From Dyella subtropica (lineage in GTDB: Bacteria > Pseudomonadota > Gammaproteobacteria > Xanthomonadales > Rhodanobacteraceae): 64,000 nt of DNA. The stretch lies in contig NZ_JAPDPD010000025.1 of NCBI RefSeq assembly GCF_026283965.1, positions 1 to 64,000 on the forward strand, read 5' to 3'. The translations under genes and the position numbers were made by a program. This document shows, piece by piece, positions 17,741-26,742 of this stretch. How positions within the stretch are numbered: position 1 is the first letter of the stretch; each line of letters begins with the position of its first letter. The notes under the pieces are model-generated. The model ran no database searches, was not told the origin of the DNA, and worked only from the letters and a program-made list of their open reading frames with translations.

Positions 17741-20700
17741 CTCAGTTTGTCTTCGATGACTACGTGCGAACCACCATGGGTGGTGCTACCAATGTTGCTG
17801 ATGGCACCAAGTTGTCGCCGGCCCAAGTCGAAAGGGTAGCTGCCTACTTGAGGTCATCTGACTCAGGAGTAGACGCTTCATCAAGCTTTGAAGCCTACGT
17901 GTCAAAAAGCATGACGACACATCCGCCTGCGTTGCCAGCCGGGGTCGACTACGTGGGCTTTTCAGGCAAAGATAGATCTGGAAAGGCCAACTTCTACAAT
18001 GCTGATGACTATGTGAAAGAGGTCGGCGGAAGAGCCGGCATCATAGGAAATACGGCTTGGGGGAAGTTTGTCGCTCGAACATCATCCGATGCGACTTTTG
18101 ACATTGTCGAAGGAAAGTTCAAGAGCTTTCTAGAATCAGAAGGCATTGCACCGCTCGGCAACAATGTCAAAGGCGCCTTGCAGGACATGATGTGGAATGC
18201 CGGAAGCGAGCCCTTCATGTCCAACGCCATCAAAAATGGGCGGCCGATCGTGGCGTTTGTTGAAAACGCGCCACTCAATCGTGGATTCTCCACCTTCGAG
18301 CTGCCTACCGCGCTGAGTAGCCCCGGCGCAGTGATGAATGGCTACCCCATGCGCGCCTTCACGGGAGACACGCTCGCATTCTCCAGTCAATCGGCCACCG
18401 AGTTCCGCGAGCTCGAACACCACCTTGCAGCATCAGCTACCCAACAAAGCGGTCGCCCCGTCAGCGTAGCGGACCTTCGCGCGAAGGTCGATGTCATCGG
18501 CGGCTACCACGCCGTGCAGAAAACGATGTTCGGCCTACCATTGTCCGAGTTCAGTCAGCTCAATCTCGATGGCATGGCCGCGGCCAGCAAAGCCTGGTCC
18601 GCCGCCCATGCGGCCGAGGCGCAGGTCGCGCTCGAATCGGCGAAAGCCAGCGAAATGCGTCCGCCCGTGATGGAACAGCACCTGACTACTGGACCTCCAT
18701 CGGTGGAAGGCGGGGGCCTGACCCGTGGCCGCGTGCCTGCTGCACCGGGCGTCACGACAGCGGGTTCATCAGGACCCGAACTGGCCATCAAGGGCTTGGG
18801 TCTTGTTGGCGCCGCCGCCGTGGTCCACGACGCCACCACCACCGTAAGCCACGCTGTGGATCTGCAGCACCAGGGCAATATCACGGGCAGCCAGTCGGCC
18901 ATTGTGCATTTCACCGGCCGCACCGTCGGCATGCTGGCCGGCGCCGAAATCGTGGGGGCGGCGGCCACCCTGGCCGGCGCGGAGTTGGGGCTGGGCGCGC
19001 TGCCCCTGGGCGCCGCGGGAGCCATCGTCGGCGCCATCGGCGGCGACAAGCTGGCCGATGCGGTCGACCAGCAGCGCATCCACACCCAGCAAGACGCCGC
19101 CGGCAACACCTGGACCTATGCAGATCAGCAGGGCTGGACGCGTATGGAGCGCACGCTCGATACCGACGCCATGCGTCTGAATGATGGGTTTCCGGTGTAC
19201 CGACAGCACACGATCCCCGCCGATCCGGCACTGACCGACCGGCTCAACTACCAGGCCAGCAACACCTCCGTGGAACTGCAACTGGCGCGGCCGTTCACCC
19301 CGGCCGACCCCTATACGCAGCCGGCCGGGCCGGGCGATACGCATAGCGACTTTGGCGCGACGCCTTGGCAGCGCGATGCGCAGACACACGCTTGGACCCG
19401 CCAGGTGACCGAGCAGGTCATCGAGCGCCATGCGGCGCAACAACGGATCGAAACCGCCAGCCCGACGCGGGCCGCGCAACTCGATCAGGCGGCGCAACAC
19501 ACCATCGCCGACAACCTGGCGCAGTCGTCGCAGCGTATCGCGCAGCACTACCAGGCGGCGTATCAGCAATACGGCTGGTCGAAGCACGGCCCCATACCCC
19601 AGCACGTCAGCCACGCGCTCGAGACATCCGAATACGCCCTGCAAGCTTCGGACGGCCATACTTACACCCGCAGCGCGGATGGGTCATGGACCACGCCTGG
19701 CACGGTGTGGGGCACCAACACCGCCGAAGGCAACGTGCGCGACGAACTCAACGCCACGCAACTTGCCAATAGCCACGCGAACGCCGCAGCCGCATCGGGA
19801 GAAACCGCCGCAGCACCCCATGCACCGGCAGCAGGCCTGTCGCGCACCATGACCTCGCCCGGTGTAGGTGAGCACGCGCGCGCCCAGGCAGCGATGCACG
19901 GTGGCGATGCCCCGGCTCAGCGACAGGCCGCGAAGATCCTGAGCGACCAGCAACGAGCGGAGCCTTTGACCACGGATCCGACGCCAGGACGTGGGCAGCC
20001 TTCACCGACTACACCGCACATGGCGAGCCATCGGGACTCGCCGAATGGAAACGGATCACCAGCACGCGGGCACGAAAGCCCGTCACCCGCCGATGCGGCC
20101 AGGCATGCGGCCGACGCACAGGCACAGACACAAGCGACCAGGGCCGCCGAGGCGCATGTGCAACAACACCTGGCATCGCATGCCTCACAGGTTCGGACGG
20201 CGGAACAGGTGCGAGAGGCGGTAGGGTCCGTTCGCCATGACGCCGCACCACAGCGAGGCGCCGATACGCATCGCGCATTTGATCGGCAGCGTTATCTGGA
20301 GGTGGGCAATATCCCGGTGCCGGCCTCGTTCGACCAGCCGGAGACCCTCAGTCCTCGTTCGCTTACACCCGTCCTCCGCGAGACTCACCCGGACCCTGCG
20401 CACGAGCAGACGCTGTTGCGCGACGTGTCCATGATCAACAAGCGCACCGAACAGGAACTTGGCAAGCGCCCGGCATGGCAGGAGACACCGTCGTTGTCGC
20501 GCCATCATGCGCAGGCGCGCGTTGTTCCCGATCACACGATGGAGCGAACGACGCCGGTGGAATCGATGCGACACGATCATCCAGCAATGCGCCCGATGGA
20601 ACCGCCTAAAGAACAACCGGCCGTTGCACCGGCGATGCCCGCCCCGGTCGCGCCCCAACAGAGTGCGCCCAGCCATCACGGGTCGCCAGCGATGGATGCG

Positions 20701-21345
20701 TCAGTACCGACACAGGCTTCATCGGCACGGACGGCGGAGCCCGTCACGCGGACGGAGCCGCTCCATCATTCGACGGAGCCACTGCACCCGGTTGGGGAGG
20801 ACGATACCTATGCTCGACCGACACCTCCGATGCCATCGACCCATGCGCCGGCGATCCCTGTGCAGAGGTCCATGGAATCCACGGCTGAGGTCGATCGCGA
20901 CGGGCGGCTGCTCGATCCGAGACACGCGGCGCATCCCGATCACGCCATGCACGACACGATCCGCGATCAGCTCGTTACCCTCCATGACGAAGCCGGCCTG
21001 CCTCTCAGTCGAGAGCAGTTGGACCGATTGACGGCGAGCGTCTTGATCGAGGCCAAGCGGTCGGGCCTGACGGACGTCACCCATCTGGAGTTCGGCGAAA
21101 ACCCCGAGACCGGAAAGATCGTGCCGACGATCCACGTTCTCCAGGCGTTCCGGGGCGATCTCGATGACCCGCGCACGGGATGGGGTGCGGTGGATGCGCA
21201 ACAGGCCGTTAACATCCCCGTGGAGCAATCGCATCAGCAGCTGCAAACCGTTAATCAGCAACTCGAACACCAGCAACAGCAAAACCAGCAGTTGCGTTTG
21301 CAGGAACAACAACAGCAGGGCATGGGGCTGACCATCACGCGGTGA
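17737..21345 (+). CDS. Type IV secretion effector (X-Tfe) with C-terminal XVIPCD
   Basis: 1202-residue protein. The C-terminus (about 1066-1202) fits the Xanthomonadales VirD4-interacting domain: HPDHAMHDTIRDQL, REQLDRLTASVLIEAKRSGL, PVEQSHQQL, then a Gln-rich tail. Residues 1-290 form the likely toxin region, with ALQDMMWNAGSEPF and GFSGKDRSGKANFYN; they resemble muramidase/chitosanase-like folds only loosely. The middle has a Gly/Ala-rich hydrophobic stretch (about 345-440), which may insert in membranes, a QQGWTRMERT region and a long Pro/His/Ala linker. The 5' quarter is AT-richer than the rest. Predicted to be injected into rival bacteria with the help of the upstream immunity gene. Confidence 0.85.
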   Translation: MTQFVFDDYVRTTMGGATNVADGTKLSPAQVERVAAYLRSSDSGVDASSSFEAYVSKSMTTHPPALPAGVDYVGFSGKDRSGKANFYNADDYVKEVGGRAGIIGNTAWGKFVARTSSDATFDIVEGKFKSFLESEGIAPLGNNVKGALQDMMWNAGSEPFMSNAIKNGRPIVAFVENAPLNRGFSTFELPTALSSPGAVMNGYPMRAFTGDTLAFSSQSATEFRELEHHLAASATQQSGRPVSVADLRAKVDVIGGYHAVQKTMFGLPLSEFSQLNLDGMAAASKAWSAAHAAEAQVALESAKASEMRPPVMEQHLTTGPPSVEGGGLTRGRVPAAPGVTTAGSSGPELAIKGLGLVGAAAVVHDATTTVSHAVDLQHQGNITGSQSAIVHFTGRTVGMLAGAEIVGAAATLAGAELGLGALPLGAAGAIVGAIGGDKLADAVDQQRIHTQQDAAGNTWTYADQQGWTRMERTLDTDAMRLNDGFPVYRQHTIPADPALTDRLNYQASNTSVELQLARPFTPADPYTQPAGPGDTHSDFGATPWQRDAQTHAWTRQVTEQVIERHAAQQRIETASPTRAAQLDQAAQHTIADNLAQSSQRIAQHYQAAYQQYGWSKHGPIPQHVSHALETSEYALQASDGHTYTRSADGSWTTPGTVWGTNTAEGNVRDELNATQLANSHANAAAASGETAAAPHAPAAGLSRTMTSPGVGEHARAQAAMHGGDAPAQRQAAKILSDQQRAEPLTTDPTPGRGQPSPTTPHMASHRDSPNGNGSPARGHESPSPADAARHAADAQAQTQATRAAEAHVQQHLASHASQVRTAEQVREAVGSVRHDAAPQRGADTHRAFDRQRYLEVGNIPVPASFDQPETLSPRSLTPVLRETHPDPAHEQTLLRDVSMINKRTEQELGKRPAWQETPSLSRHHAQARVVPDHTMERTTPVESMRHDHPAMRPMEPPKEQPAVAPAMPAPVAPQQSAPSHHGSPAMDASVPTQASSARTAEPVTRTEPLHHSTEPLHPVGEDDTYARPTPPMPSTHAPAIPVQRSMESTAEVDRDGRLLDPRHAAHPDHAMHDTIRDQLVTLHDEAGLPLSREQLDRLTASVLIEAKRSGLTDVTHLEFGENPETGKIVPTIHVLQAFRGDLDDPRTGWGAVDAQQAVNIPVEQSHQQLQTVNQQLEHQQQQNQQLRLQEQQQQGMGLTITR

Positions 21346-21474
21346 CCGCCCCCTGTGACTGACTTGGGGATGGAGACCCGTCGGCGAGGTGTGTTGTGAT
21401 GACTCCGTTAGCGAACGCCGAGCGCTGCGGTTACTCGCCTGCGTGATCCAGATCGCCAGGCGTGCATTCCCGTT

Positions 21475-22458
21475 TCAAGGTTGGCCTGCAGGGAAGACGG
21501 CTGCATCCAGCGTGGGTACGGATGTGCTCTGGCCAGGATTGGCCTGGGCGTGCAGGCGCCGGAAGCGCGCTGGCGTGATCCCGCTGTACTGGCGGAACGC
21601 CTTGCCGAACGCCGCTTCGGACTGGTAGCCCACGTCCTGCCCGATATCACCGGTGCGTCGGCGAGATTGCATCAGCAGGTCGCTGGCGATGTGCATGCGC
21701 AAACGGGTCAGGCATTCCCAGGGCGTCATGCCGGCGCGTTCGCTGAAGTGGCGCGCGAAGCTCGCGCGAGACATGGCGGCGATGCGGCCGAGCTCCTCCA
21801 GCGTCCACGCACGTGCGGGCTCGGCCAGCATGGCTTGCACGGCGGCGCCGAGTCGTGCGTCCGCTAGCAGGGTCAGCACGCCGGCCTCTTGTTGGCGGCG
21901 TGTGCTGTAAGCGCGCAAGACCATGGCGAACAACGCATGGGTAAGTGCGGTGACGATGGCCAGGGCTCCGGGCTGGCGGTGTCCGGCTTCCGTGCGCATC
22001 AGCTCGACGAGTGCCCGCAGCGGTGTCGCGGCGCCGGGCTGGTTCAAGGAAACCTGCACGGTTTCGGGAAGGGCTGCCATCAGCAAGGTGGCGGAAGCGG
22101 GGGCGTAATGAAAGCGGCCGCACAGCAGATCCAGCTCGACTTTGTCCTCGGTGTTGCGCCGCAGCGGCAGCATGCCGTCGTGCTCCTGCCGGATCGGCGC
22201 GGCAGGTGTCGTGCTGGCGGTGGCGCGGATCAGGTGGGCGGCCCCGTGCGGAAACAGCACCAGATCGCCGGCCGACAACGGCAATGGCGACCCGCCGGCC
22301 GGTTCGACCGTGCAATGACCGTCCAACACCAGATGAAACAGTGCTTCGCCCTGCGGCGAAGGTGCGTGGTCCACCGCAAAATCACCGGCGAACTGGCAGC
22401 GCAGATCGAGACTGCCTTGCAGGTGAGCGAGCTGGATCAGGCGACTCAAAGCATCCAT
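21475..22458 (-). CDS. AraC-family transcription regulator
   Basis: 327 residues: an N-terminal cupin-like sensor domain (PLPLSAGDLVLFPHGAAHLI) and a C-terminal pair of helix-turn-helix motifs (WTLEELGRIAAMSRASFARHF; GDIGQDVGYQSEAAFGKAFR). Transcribed away from the AhpD-like gene 112 bp off, the usual arrangement in which such regulators switch on a small redox protein. Effector molecule unknown. Confidence 0.88.
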   Translation of the reverse strand: MDALSRLIQLAHLQGSLDLRCQFAGDFAVDHAPSPQGEALFHLVLDGHCTVEPAGGSPLPLSAGDLVLFPHGAAHLIRATASTTPAAPIRQEHDGMLPLRRNTEDKVELDLLCGRFHYAPASATLLMAALPETVQVSLNQPGAATPLRALVELMRTEAGHRQPGALAIVTALTHALFAMVLRAYSTRRQQEAGVLTLLADARLGAAVQAMLAEPARAWTLEELGRIAAMSRASFARHFSERAGMTPWECLTRLRMHIASDLLMQSRRRTGDIGQDVGYQSEAAFGKAFRQYSGITPARFRRLHAQANPGQSTSVPTLDAAVFPAGQP

Positions 22459-22570
22459 GAGACGATCGCGCTAGAAATAGAGCGCATGGAGTATTCATCG
22501 TGATGGCGAGCGGCGCAACACTGCGCAGCACGGCGGGCACGGTGTCCGCCGCCTCATAAGGAGAGGCGTC

Positions 22571-22912
22571 ATGCTCGATTGGGTTGCTTATCACAAAGAA
22601 TTGCTGGGTCGCATCGGTGAAGTCGGCAAGCTGAGTCCGGATACCGTCGCGGGTTACCAGACCCTGTCCAACGCCGCCAAGAAAACCGGCCATCTCGATC
22701 CCAAGACGCACGAACTGATTGCGCTAGCCGTGGCCGTAACCACGCGCTGCGACGGTTGTATCACCGTGCACTCGGCACAGGCGCTGAAGAACGGTGCCAG
22801 CCGTGAGGAGATCGCCGAGGCACTAGGCGTGGCGATTGCGTTGAACGCGGGTGCGGCCTTGGTTTACTCGGCACGCGTGATGGACGCGGTCAGCGCCCAC
22901 AGCGCTGCATAG
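22571..22912 (+). CDS. Carboxymuconolactone decarboxylase / AhpD-like protein
   Basis: 113-residue helical protein with the redox CxxC in TTRCDGCITVHS followed by the conserved His region, as in AhpD alkylhydroperoxidases. It probably reduces peroxides or a partner protein; the true substrate is unknown. GGAGAGG lies just upstream of the ATG. Divergent from the AraC regulator and followed by a REP hairpin. Confidence 0.88.
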   Translation: MLDWVAYHKELLGRIGEVGKLSPDTVAGYQTLSNAAKKTGHLDPKTHELIALAVAVTTRCDGCITVHSAQALKNGASREEIAEALGVAIALNAGAALVYSARVMDAVSAHSAA

Positions 22913-22932
22913 TCATCTCCGCTTGGCCCGCT

Positions 22933-22961
22933 TGTAGGAGCGCATCCTGTGCGCTCCTACA
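22933..22961. repeat. REP hairpin (GTAG type)
   Basis: TGTAGGAGCGCA and TGCGCTCCTACA form a perfect 12-bp stem with a 5-base loop, between the AhpD-like gene and the TDT transporter. The same GTAGGAGCGCA motif recurs at 63291. This is the GTAG-headed REP class common in Xanthomonadales and Pseudomonas. Confidence 0.85.
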
Positions 22962-22999
22962 GCAGGGATGCAGGCCCTTACTCTTCTGGTTATTTCCCT

Positions 23000-24004
23000 A
23001 TGCGTAACTCGCCGGTTGTCCCGCGCGCTTCGGGCGCGCGTGTTGCAGAGTGGCCGGTCAGCCTGTTTGGCGCGGTGATGGGCCTCAGCGGACTGGCCCT
23101 GGCCTGGCGTCTGGCGACGCGAAACTTTGGAGCGCCGGGTTGGATCGGCGACGTGTTTGCTGCGCTCGCCTGGCTGGCGTTTGTCGCTTTGGTGACGATC
23201 CAGATCCGCCGTGCCGTGCGCGATCCTTCTGTCTGGATGGCCGAGCTTCGGCATCCGATCACGGGCAGTTTTCTTGGCACGTTCTGGATCAGTCTGTTGT
23301 TGCTGCCAATGTTGCTTCCCGCCCCAATGGGGATGGCGGCGCGCGTGATGTGGATGGTGGGTGCCGTTGGCATGACGGCGTTTGCGTGGTTCAGCATTCA
23401 GCGCTGGATCGGCGCGCGACAGGAGGCGGCGCATGCGACGCCGACCTGGATCATTCCGGTGGTGGGGCTGCTGGATATTCCGCTCGCCTATCCCACGTTG
23501 GGCTTGCCTTCGTTGCAGGAGCCCATGCTGTTTGCGCTGGCGGTGGGCCTGTTCTTTGCCGTGCCGTTGTTCGCCATGATTTTTTCGCGGCTGATGTTTC
23601 ATGAGCCGTTGCCGCCGGCTTTGCAGCCGACGTTGCTGATCCTGGTGGCGCCGTTTGCGGTGGGTTTCTCGGCCTACGTCGCCGTGATGGGGCAGGTGGA
23701 TGTCTTCGCGCGTGGGTTGTTCTATCTGAATTTGTTTGTGCTGGCCGTGTTGCTCGGGCGCCTGCAAGGCACGGCGCGGGGGGAGGCGTTTCAGTTGTCG
23801 TGGTGGGCAGTGAGCTTCCCCGTCGCTGCCAGTGCCGTCGCCGCGTTGAAATTTTCCGTCGCTATGCCGTCATCGCTGAGCCAGGTGCTGGCCCTGGGCA
23901 TGCTGGCATTCGCGACGTCGGTGATCGTTGTACTGCTGTTGCGCACGCTGATGGGCATCGCTCGCGGCGAGACGCTGCTGGCGGGCGCAGTGGCGAAGGC
24001 TTGA
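23000..24004 (+). CDS. TDT/TehA-SLAC1 family transporter
   Basis: 334-residue integral membrane protein with about ten helices (FGAVMGLSGLALAWRL, FLGTFWISLLLLPMLL, WIIPVVGLLDIPLAYPTLGL, LFALAVGLFFAVPLFAMI, LLILVAPFAVGFSAYV). FGAVMGLSGL and APFAVGFSAY are typical of the tellurite-resistance/dicarboxylate transporter family, which forms trimeric anion channels. Substrate not determinable. ATG 23000 is used; an earlier in-frame GTG lies inside the REP hairpin and is rejected. Confidence 0.87.
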   Translation: MRNSPVVPRASGARVAEWPVSLFGAVMGLSGLALAWRLATRNFGAPGWIGDVFAALAWLAFVALVTIQIRRAVRDPSVWMAELRHPITGSFLGTFWISLLLLPMLLPAPMGMAARVMWMVGAVGMTAFAWFSIQRWIGARQEAAHATPTWIIPVVGLLDIPLAYPTLGLPSLQEPMLFALAVGLFFAVPLFAMIFSRLMFHEPLPPALQPTLLILVAPFAVGFSAYVAVMGQVDVFARGLFYLNLFVLAVLLGRLQGTARGEAFQLSWWAVSFPVAASAVAALKFSVAMPSSLSQVLALGMLAFATSVIVVLLLRTLMGIARGETLLAGAVAKA

Positions 24005-24009
24005 TGCCG

Positions 24010-24453
24010 TCAATGGCTGGGCGCAGGCGAGGGCAGGCGCCGGTAATTGCCTGAAAGCGCTTCGCCGCCATGGCAGAAGTAGGTCAGGCTGAAGCGGTCG
24101 TCCTCCTGCTCGCTCAGCACATCGACGCTGTCGCTGGGCGCGTGACGCACGGTAAGCAAGGCCCCCGCTTTCCATGCCTGCAGCGACACCTGCAACTGAT
24201 CGCCGATGAGCATGCCTGTTCCCTGGAACGCGCACGCATTCGCACCGGTACCTACGAAGTTCAGCCAGTAGCCGCCGTCGTTGCGGGTGATGTCGAGTCG
24301 TTGCGTGCCGTGGGCGTAGTGGCCGTCGAAGGTGGCGCGCGGCGGTGCGGTTGGCGCCTCGGCCGACGGCGGTGCGCGTCCCGGTTCGCAGCCGGAGAGC
24401 GCACAGGCCAGTGCGAGTAGAGCCCAATGGGAGCGGGGCGGGTGTCGACACAT
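24010..24453 (-). CDS. Small putative lipoprotein
   Basis: 147 residues. Signal peptide with lipobox LACALSGC (Cys near residue 22), then a Pro/Ala-rich spacer and a beta-rich domain (FDGHYAHGTQRLDITRNDGGYWLNF; EEDDRFSLTYFCHGGEAL with one more Cys). Family not recognised. It faces the TDT gene tail to tail with 5 bp between them and is divergent from the rsmC-like gene. A longer in-frame reading to 25560 runs antisense to that gene and is rejected. Confidence 0.75.
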   Translation of the reverse strand: MCRHPPRSHWALLALACALSGCEPGRAPPSAEAPTAPPRATFDGHYAHGTQRLDITRNDGGYWLNFVGTGANACAFQGTGMLIGDQLQVSLQAWKAGALLTVRHAPSDSVDVLSEQEDDRFSLTYFCHGGEALSGNYRRLPSPAPSH

Positions 24454-24537
24454 GCGGTGACAGTAGCGCAACTCTTTCGAACATGCGGCGGGCGGGCCGC
24501 GTAAAATGGCTACCTTCCCCTGCGAGAAGGTCGGCAA

Positions 24538-25602
24538 GTGAGTGCTGCCGCGTTGTCCTCCGCCGATACGGCGTTGGAGGCTTTGTTCGTTCCCTTCGCG
24601 ACCGGCGCGCTGACGCTGTCGGCGGATGGCCGCGTGCTGTTTCTGCATGCGCGCGACGGTTTTCGCCTGCGCGAAATGGCGCGTGCGGGCTGGGTGTGCG
24701 AGCAGAGCTTCAAGCCCTTTGCCGATGGCTTGATGCGGAGCGGTTTGCAGGTGGCCGAGCCATCGCTGAAGGACCGTTTCGCCCTGGTGCTGGTATTGCC
24801 GCCGCGGCAGCGCGATGAGGCGCGAGCCTTGTTTGCGCGCGCTGTCCACCATGCCTGGCCAGGCGGGATCGTGCTGGCCTGCATTCCCAATGCCGAAGGC
24901 GCCAAATCCGGCGAGGCCGACCTGGCGCGGCTCGCCGGCCCGCTCGCCCATCTTTCCAAGCACAAATGCCGGGTGTTCTGGAGCGCGCCGCTGGGCGATC
25001 GTGTCGATACCGCGCTGCTGGACGAATGGCTCGCGCTGGATGCGCCGCGCACCAATCCCGCCGGTTACGTCAGTCGCCCCGGCCTGTTCGCGTGGGATCG
25101 GGTGGATGTGGCTTCCGCGCTGTTGGCCGGACATCTGCCGACCGATTTGCAGGGGCGCGTGGCCGATCTCGGCGCCGGTTACGGCTACCTTTCCGCGCAA
25201 GTACTGGCGCGCTGCCCCAAGGTGGCGGCTATCGATCTCTATGAGGCGGAAGCACGCGCGCTGGAGCCGGCGCGCATCAATCTGGCCGATGCACAGCGCG
25301 AGAGCGGGCGCGAGGTGGCGGTGTCGGTGCACTGGCACGACGCCACCGTCGGCCTGCCGCAACGCTACGACGCCATCGTCAGCAACCCGCCGTTCCACCA
25401 GGGACGCGAAGACCTGCCCGCGCTGGGGCGAGCCTTCATCCAGACCGCTGCCGATGCGCTGTTGCCGCACGGCCGGCTGTGGATGGTGGCCAACCGACAT
25501 CTGCCTTACGAAGCGACGCTGGCGTCGCGATTCAACCATGTGCGCACGGTAGTGACGCAAGAAGGATTCAAAGTGATCGAAGCTCAGGGTGTTCGCGGAT
25601 GA
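24538..25602 (+). CDS. RsmC-like rRNA guanine-N2 methyltransferase
   Basis: 354-residue cytosolic enzyme with the RsmC layout: a degenerate N-terminal methyltransferase-like half and a C-terminal catalytic half with SAM motif VADLGAGYGYLSAQVL and active-site motif IVSNPPFHQG. RsmC methylates G1207 of 16S rRNA in E. coli; the same target is likely but unproven. Start GTG 24538 follows GAGAAGG. It overlaps the next gene as ATGA, tying two 16S rRNA modification genes together. Confidence 0.85.
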   Translation: MSAAALSSADTALEALFVPFATGALTLSADGRVLFLHARDGFRLREMARAGWVCEQSFKPFADGLMRSGLQVAEPSLKDRFALVLVLPPRQRDEARALFARAVHHAWPGGIVLACIPNAEGAKSGEADLARLAGPLAHLSKHKCRVFWSAPLGDRVDTALLDEWLALDAPRTNPAGYVSRPGLFAWDRVDVASALLAGHLPTDLQGRVADLGAGYGYLSAQVLARCPKVAAIDLYEAEARALEPARINLADAQRESGREVAVSVHWHDATVGLPQRYDAIVSNPPFHQGREDLPALGRAFIQTAADALLPHGRLWMVANRHLPYEATLASRFNHVRTVVTQEGFKVIEAQGVRG

Positions 25603-26303
25603 AACTGGTCAAGCTGATTGCCAATCTCGGTTATGGCAGCCGCAAGGACGTCGCGCTGATGTTCCGCGAAGGACGCATTACCGATCCGGATGGCGAGGTG
25701 CTGTATGCCGACGACAAGGTGCCGCACGAGCACATCCGCGTCGACGACGAGCCGCTCGATCCACCGACCGGCCTGGTGTTGATGATGAACAAGCCACTGG
25801 GTGCCACCTGCTCACGCAAGGATCAGGGCCGTGTGGTCTACGACCTGCTGCCGCCGCGCTATCGCATGCGCGACCCGTCGCTGTCCACGGTGGGGCGGCT
25901 CGACCGTGATACTTCGGGCCTGCTGTTGTTCACCGACGACGGCGCGCTGCTGCATCGGATCATTTCACCGCGTGCTCAGGTGACCAAGGTGTACGAAGCG
26001 GTGCTGGCGCACGACCTGCGCGGCGACGAGGCCGTGCTGTTCGCCAGCGGCAGCATGATGCTGGAGTCGGAAAAGGAGCCGCTTGCCCCGGCGCAGCTCG
26101 AGGTAGTCGAGCCGAGGCTTGCGCGTCTGACCATCACGGAAGGTCGTTACCACCAGGTACGCCGCATGTTCGCCGCGGTCGGCAACCATGTCGAAGCCCT
26201 GCACCGAATCTCGGTGGGCGGGCTGACGCTGGATACGCTACCCGCCGGTGAATGGCGGGCACTCCTGCCGAACGAGGTGGAGCGGATCTTCCGTAGCGCG
26301 TAA
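25599..26303 (+). CDS. rsuA: RsuA-family 16S rRNA pseudouridine synthase
   Basis: 234 residues: an N-terminal S4 RNA-binding domain (LVKLIANLGYGSRKDVALMF) and a catalytic domain with VGRLDRDTSGLLLFTDDG (Asp nucleophile) and GRYHQVRRMFAAVGNHVEALHR. RsuA makes pseudouridine 516 of 16S rRNA; RluB/RluE/RluF relatives are alternatives, but the short length without a tail favours RsuA. Translationally coupled to the rsmC-like gene. Confidence 0.85.
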   Translation: MKLVKLIANLGYGSRKDVALMFREGRITDPDGEVLYADDKVPHEHIRVDDEPLDPPTGLVLMMNKPLGATCSRKDQGRVVYDLLPPRYRMRDPSLSTVGRLDRDTSGLLLFTDDGALLHRIISPRAQVTKVYEAVLAHDLRGDEAVLFASGSMMLESEKEPLAPAQLEVVEPRLARLTITEGRYHQVRRMFAAVGNHVEALHRISVGGLTLDTLPAGEWRALLPNEVERIFRSA

Positions 26304-26307
26304 GCGC

Positions 26308-26523
26308 TCAGGTCTCCGCAGCGATGGACAAGGTTTGCCGCTCGCGACTTCGCGCGAGTTCATCCTCGCGGCGAGAGCGCGCTCCAGCACTCCAGGAAAC
26401 CAGTTTGAACCCTTCGTGGGTATTCTTTGCGGGTTTTGCGTCCAGGCCCGCTTTCGCGGCAAGCATCCCTGCGACCCGCTGCATTCCGCGCCCCAGGGCG
26501 GAACGAGCAAGAGACATATGCAT
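26308..26523 (-). CDS. Possible small basic protein (uncertain)
   Basis: A 71-codon open frame starting ATGCATATG with GGGAG 7 bp upstream. It would give a basic, Arg/Ala-rich, soluble peptide with no recognised domain. It lies in the otherwise empty 26304-26742 interval between rsuA and selO. Nothing else in that interval looks coding; 26560-26640 is AT-richer and probably holds the selO promoter. Chance open frames of this size are common at this GC, so the call is weak. Confidence 0.25.
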   Translation of the reverse strand: MHMSLARSALGRGMQRVAGMLAAKAGLDAKPAKNTHEGFKLVSWSAGARSRREDELARSRERQTLSIAAET

Positions 26524-26742
26524 GGTCAGTGCTCCCGGCTGCCCCTGTGCAACCGTAAATTCATAGTAAACAAATTTCAGCTTTGTGTGTGAAATGTGAC
26601 GACAGTCATGAGGGTCCGTCTTGCCTTTTTTTTCAGGGCGGCGCTGTCATATTCGCCAGGTGGTCGCAAGGCTTGCGTAAGGCTCTTTTCGCCCGGATAT
26701 GAAGTAAGTCTGCCGACAGGCCTCACCGGATTTCAGTACGTC

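Noticed and set aside
24010-25560. A 516-codon minus-strand frame
   Set aside because: Most of it is antisense to the rsmC-like gene. Only the last 147 codons, from ATG 24453 with a lipobox, are credible.
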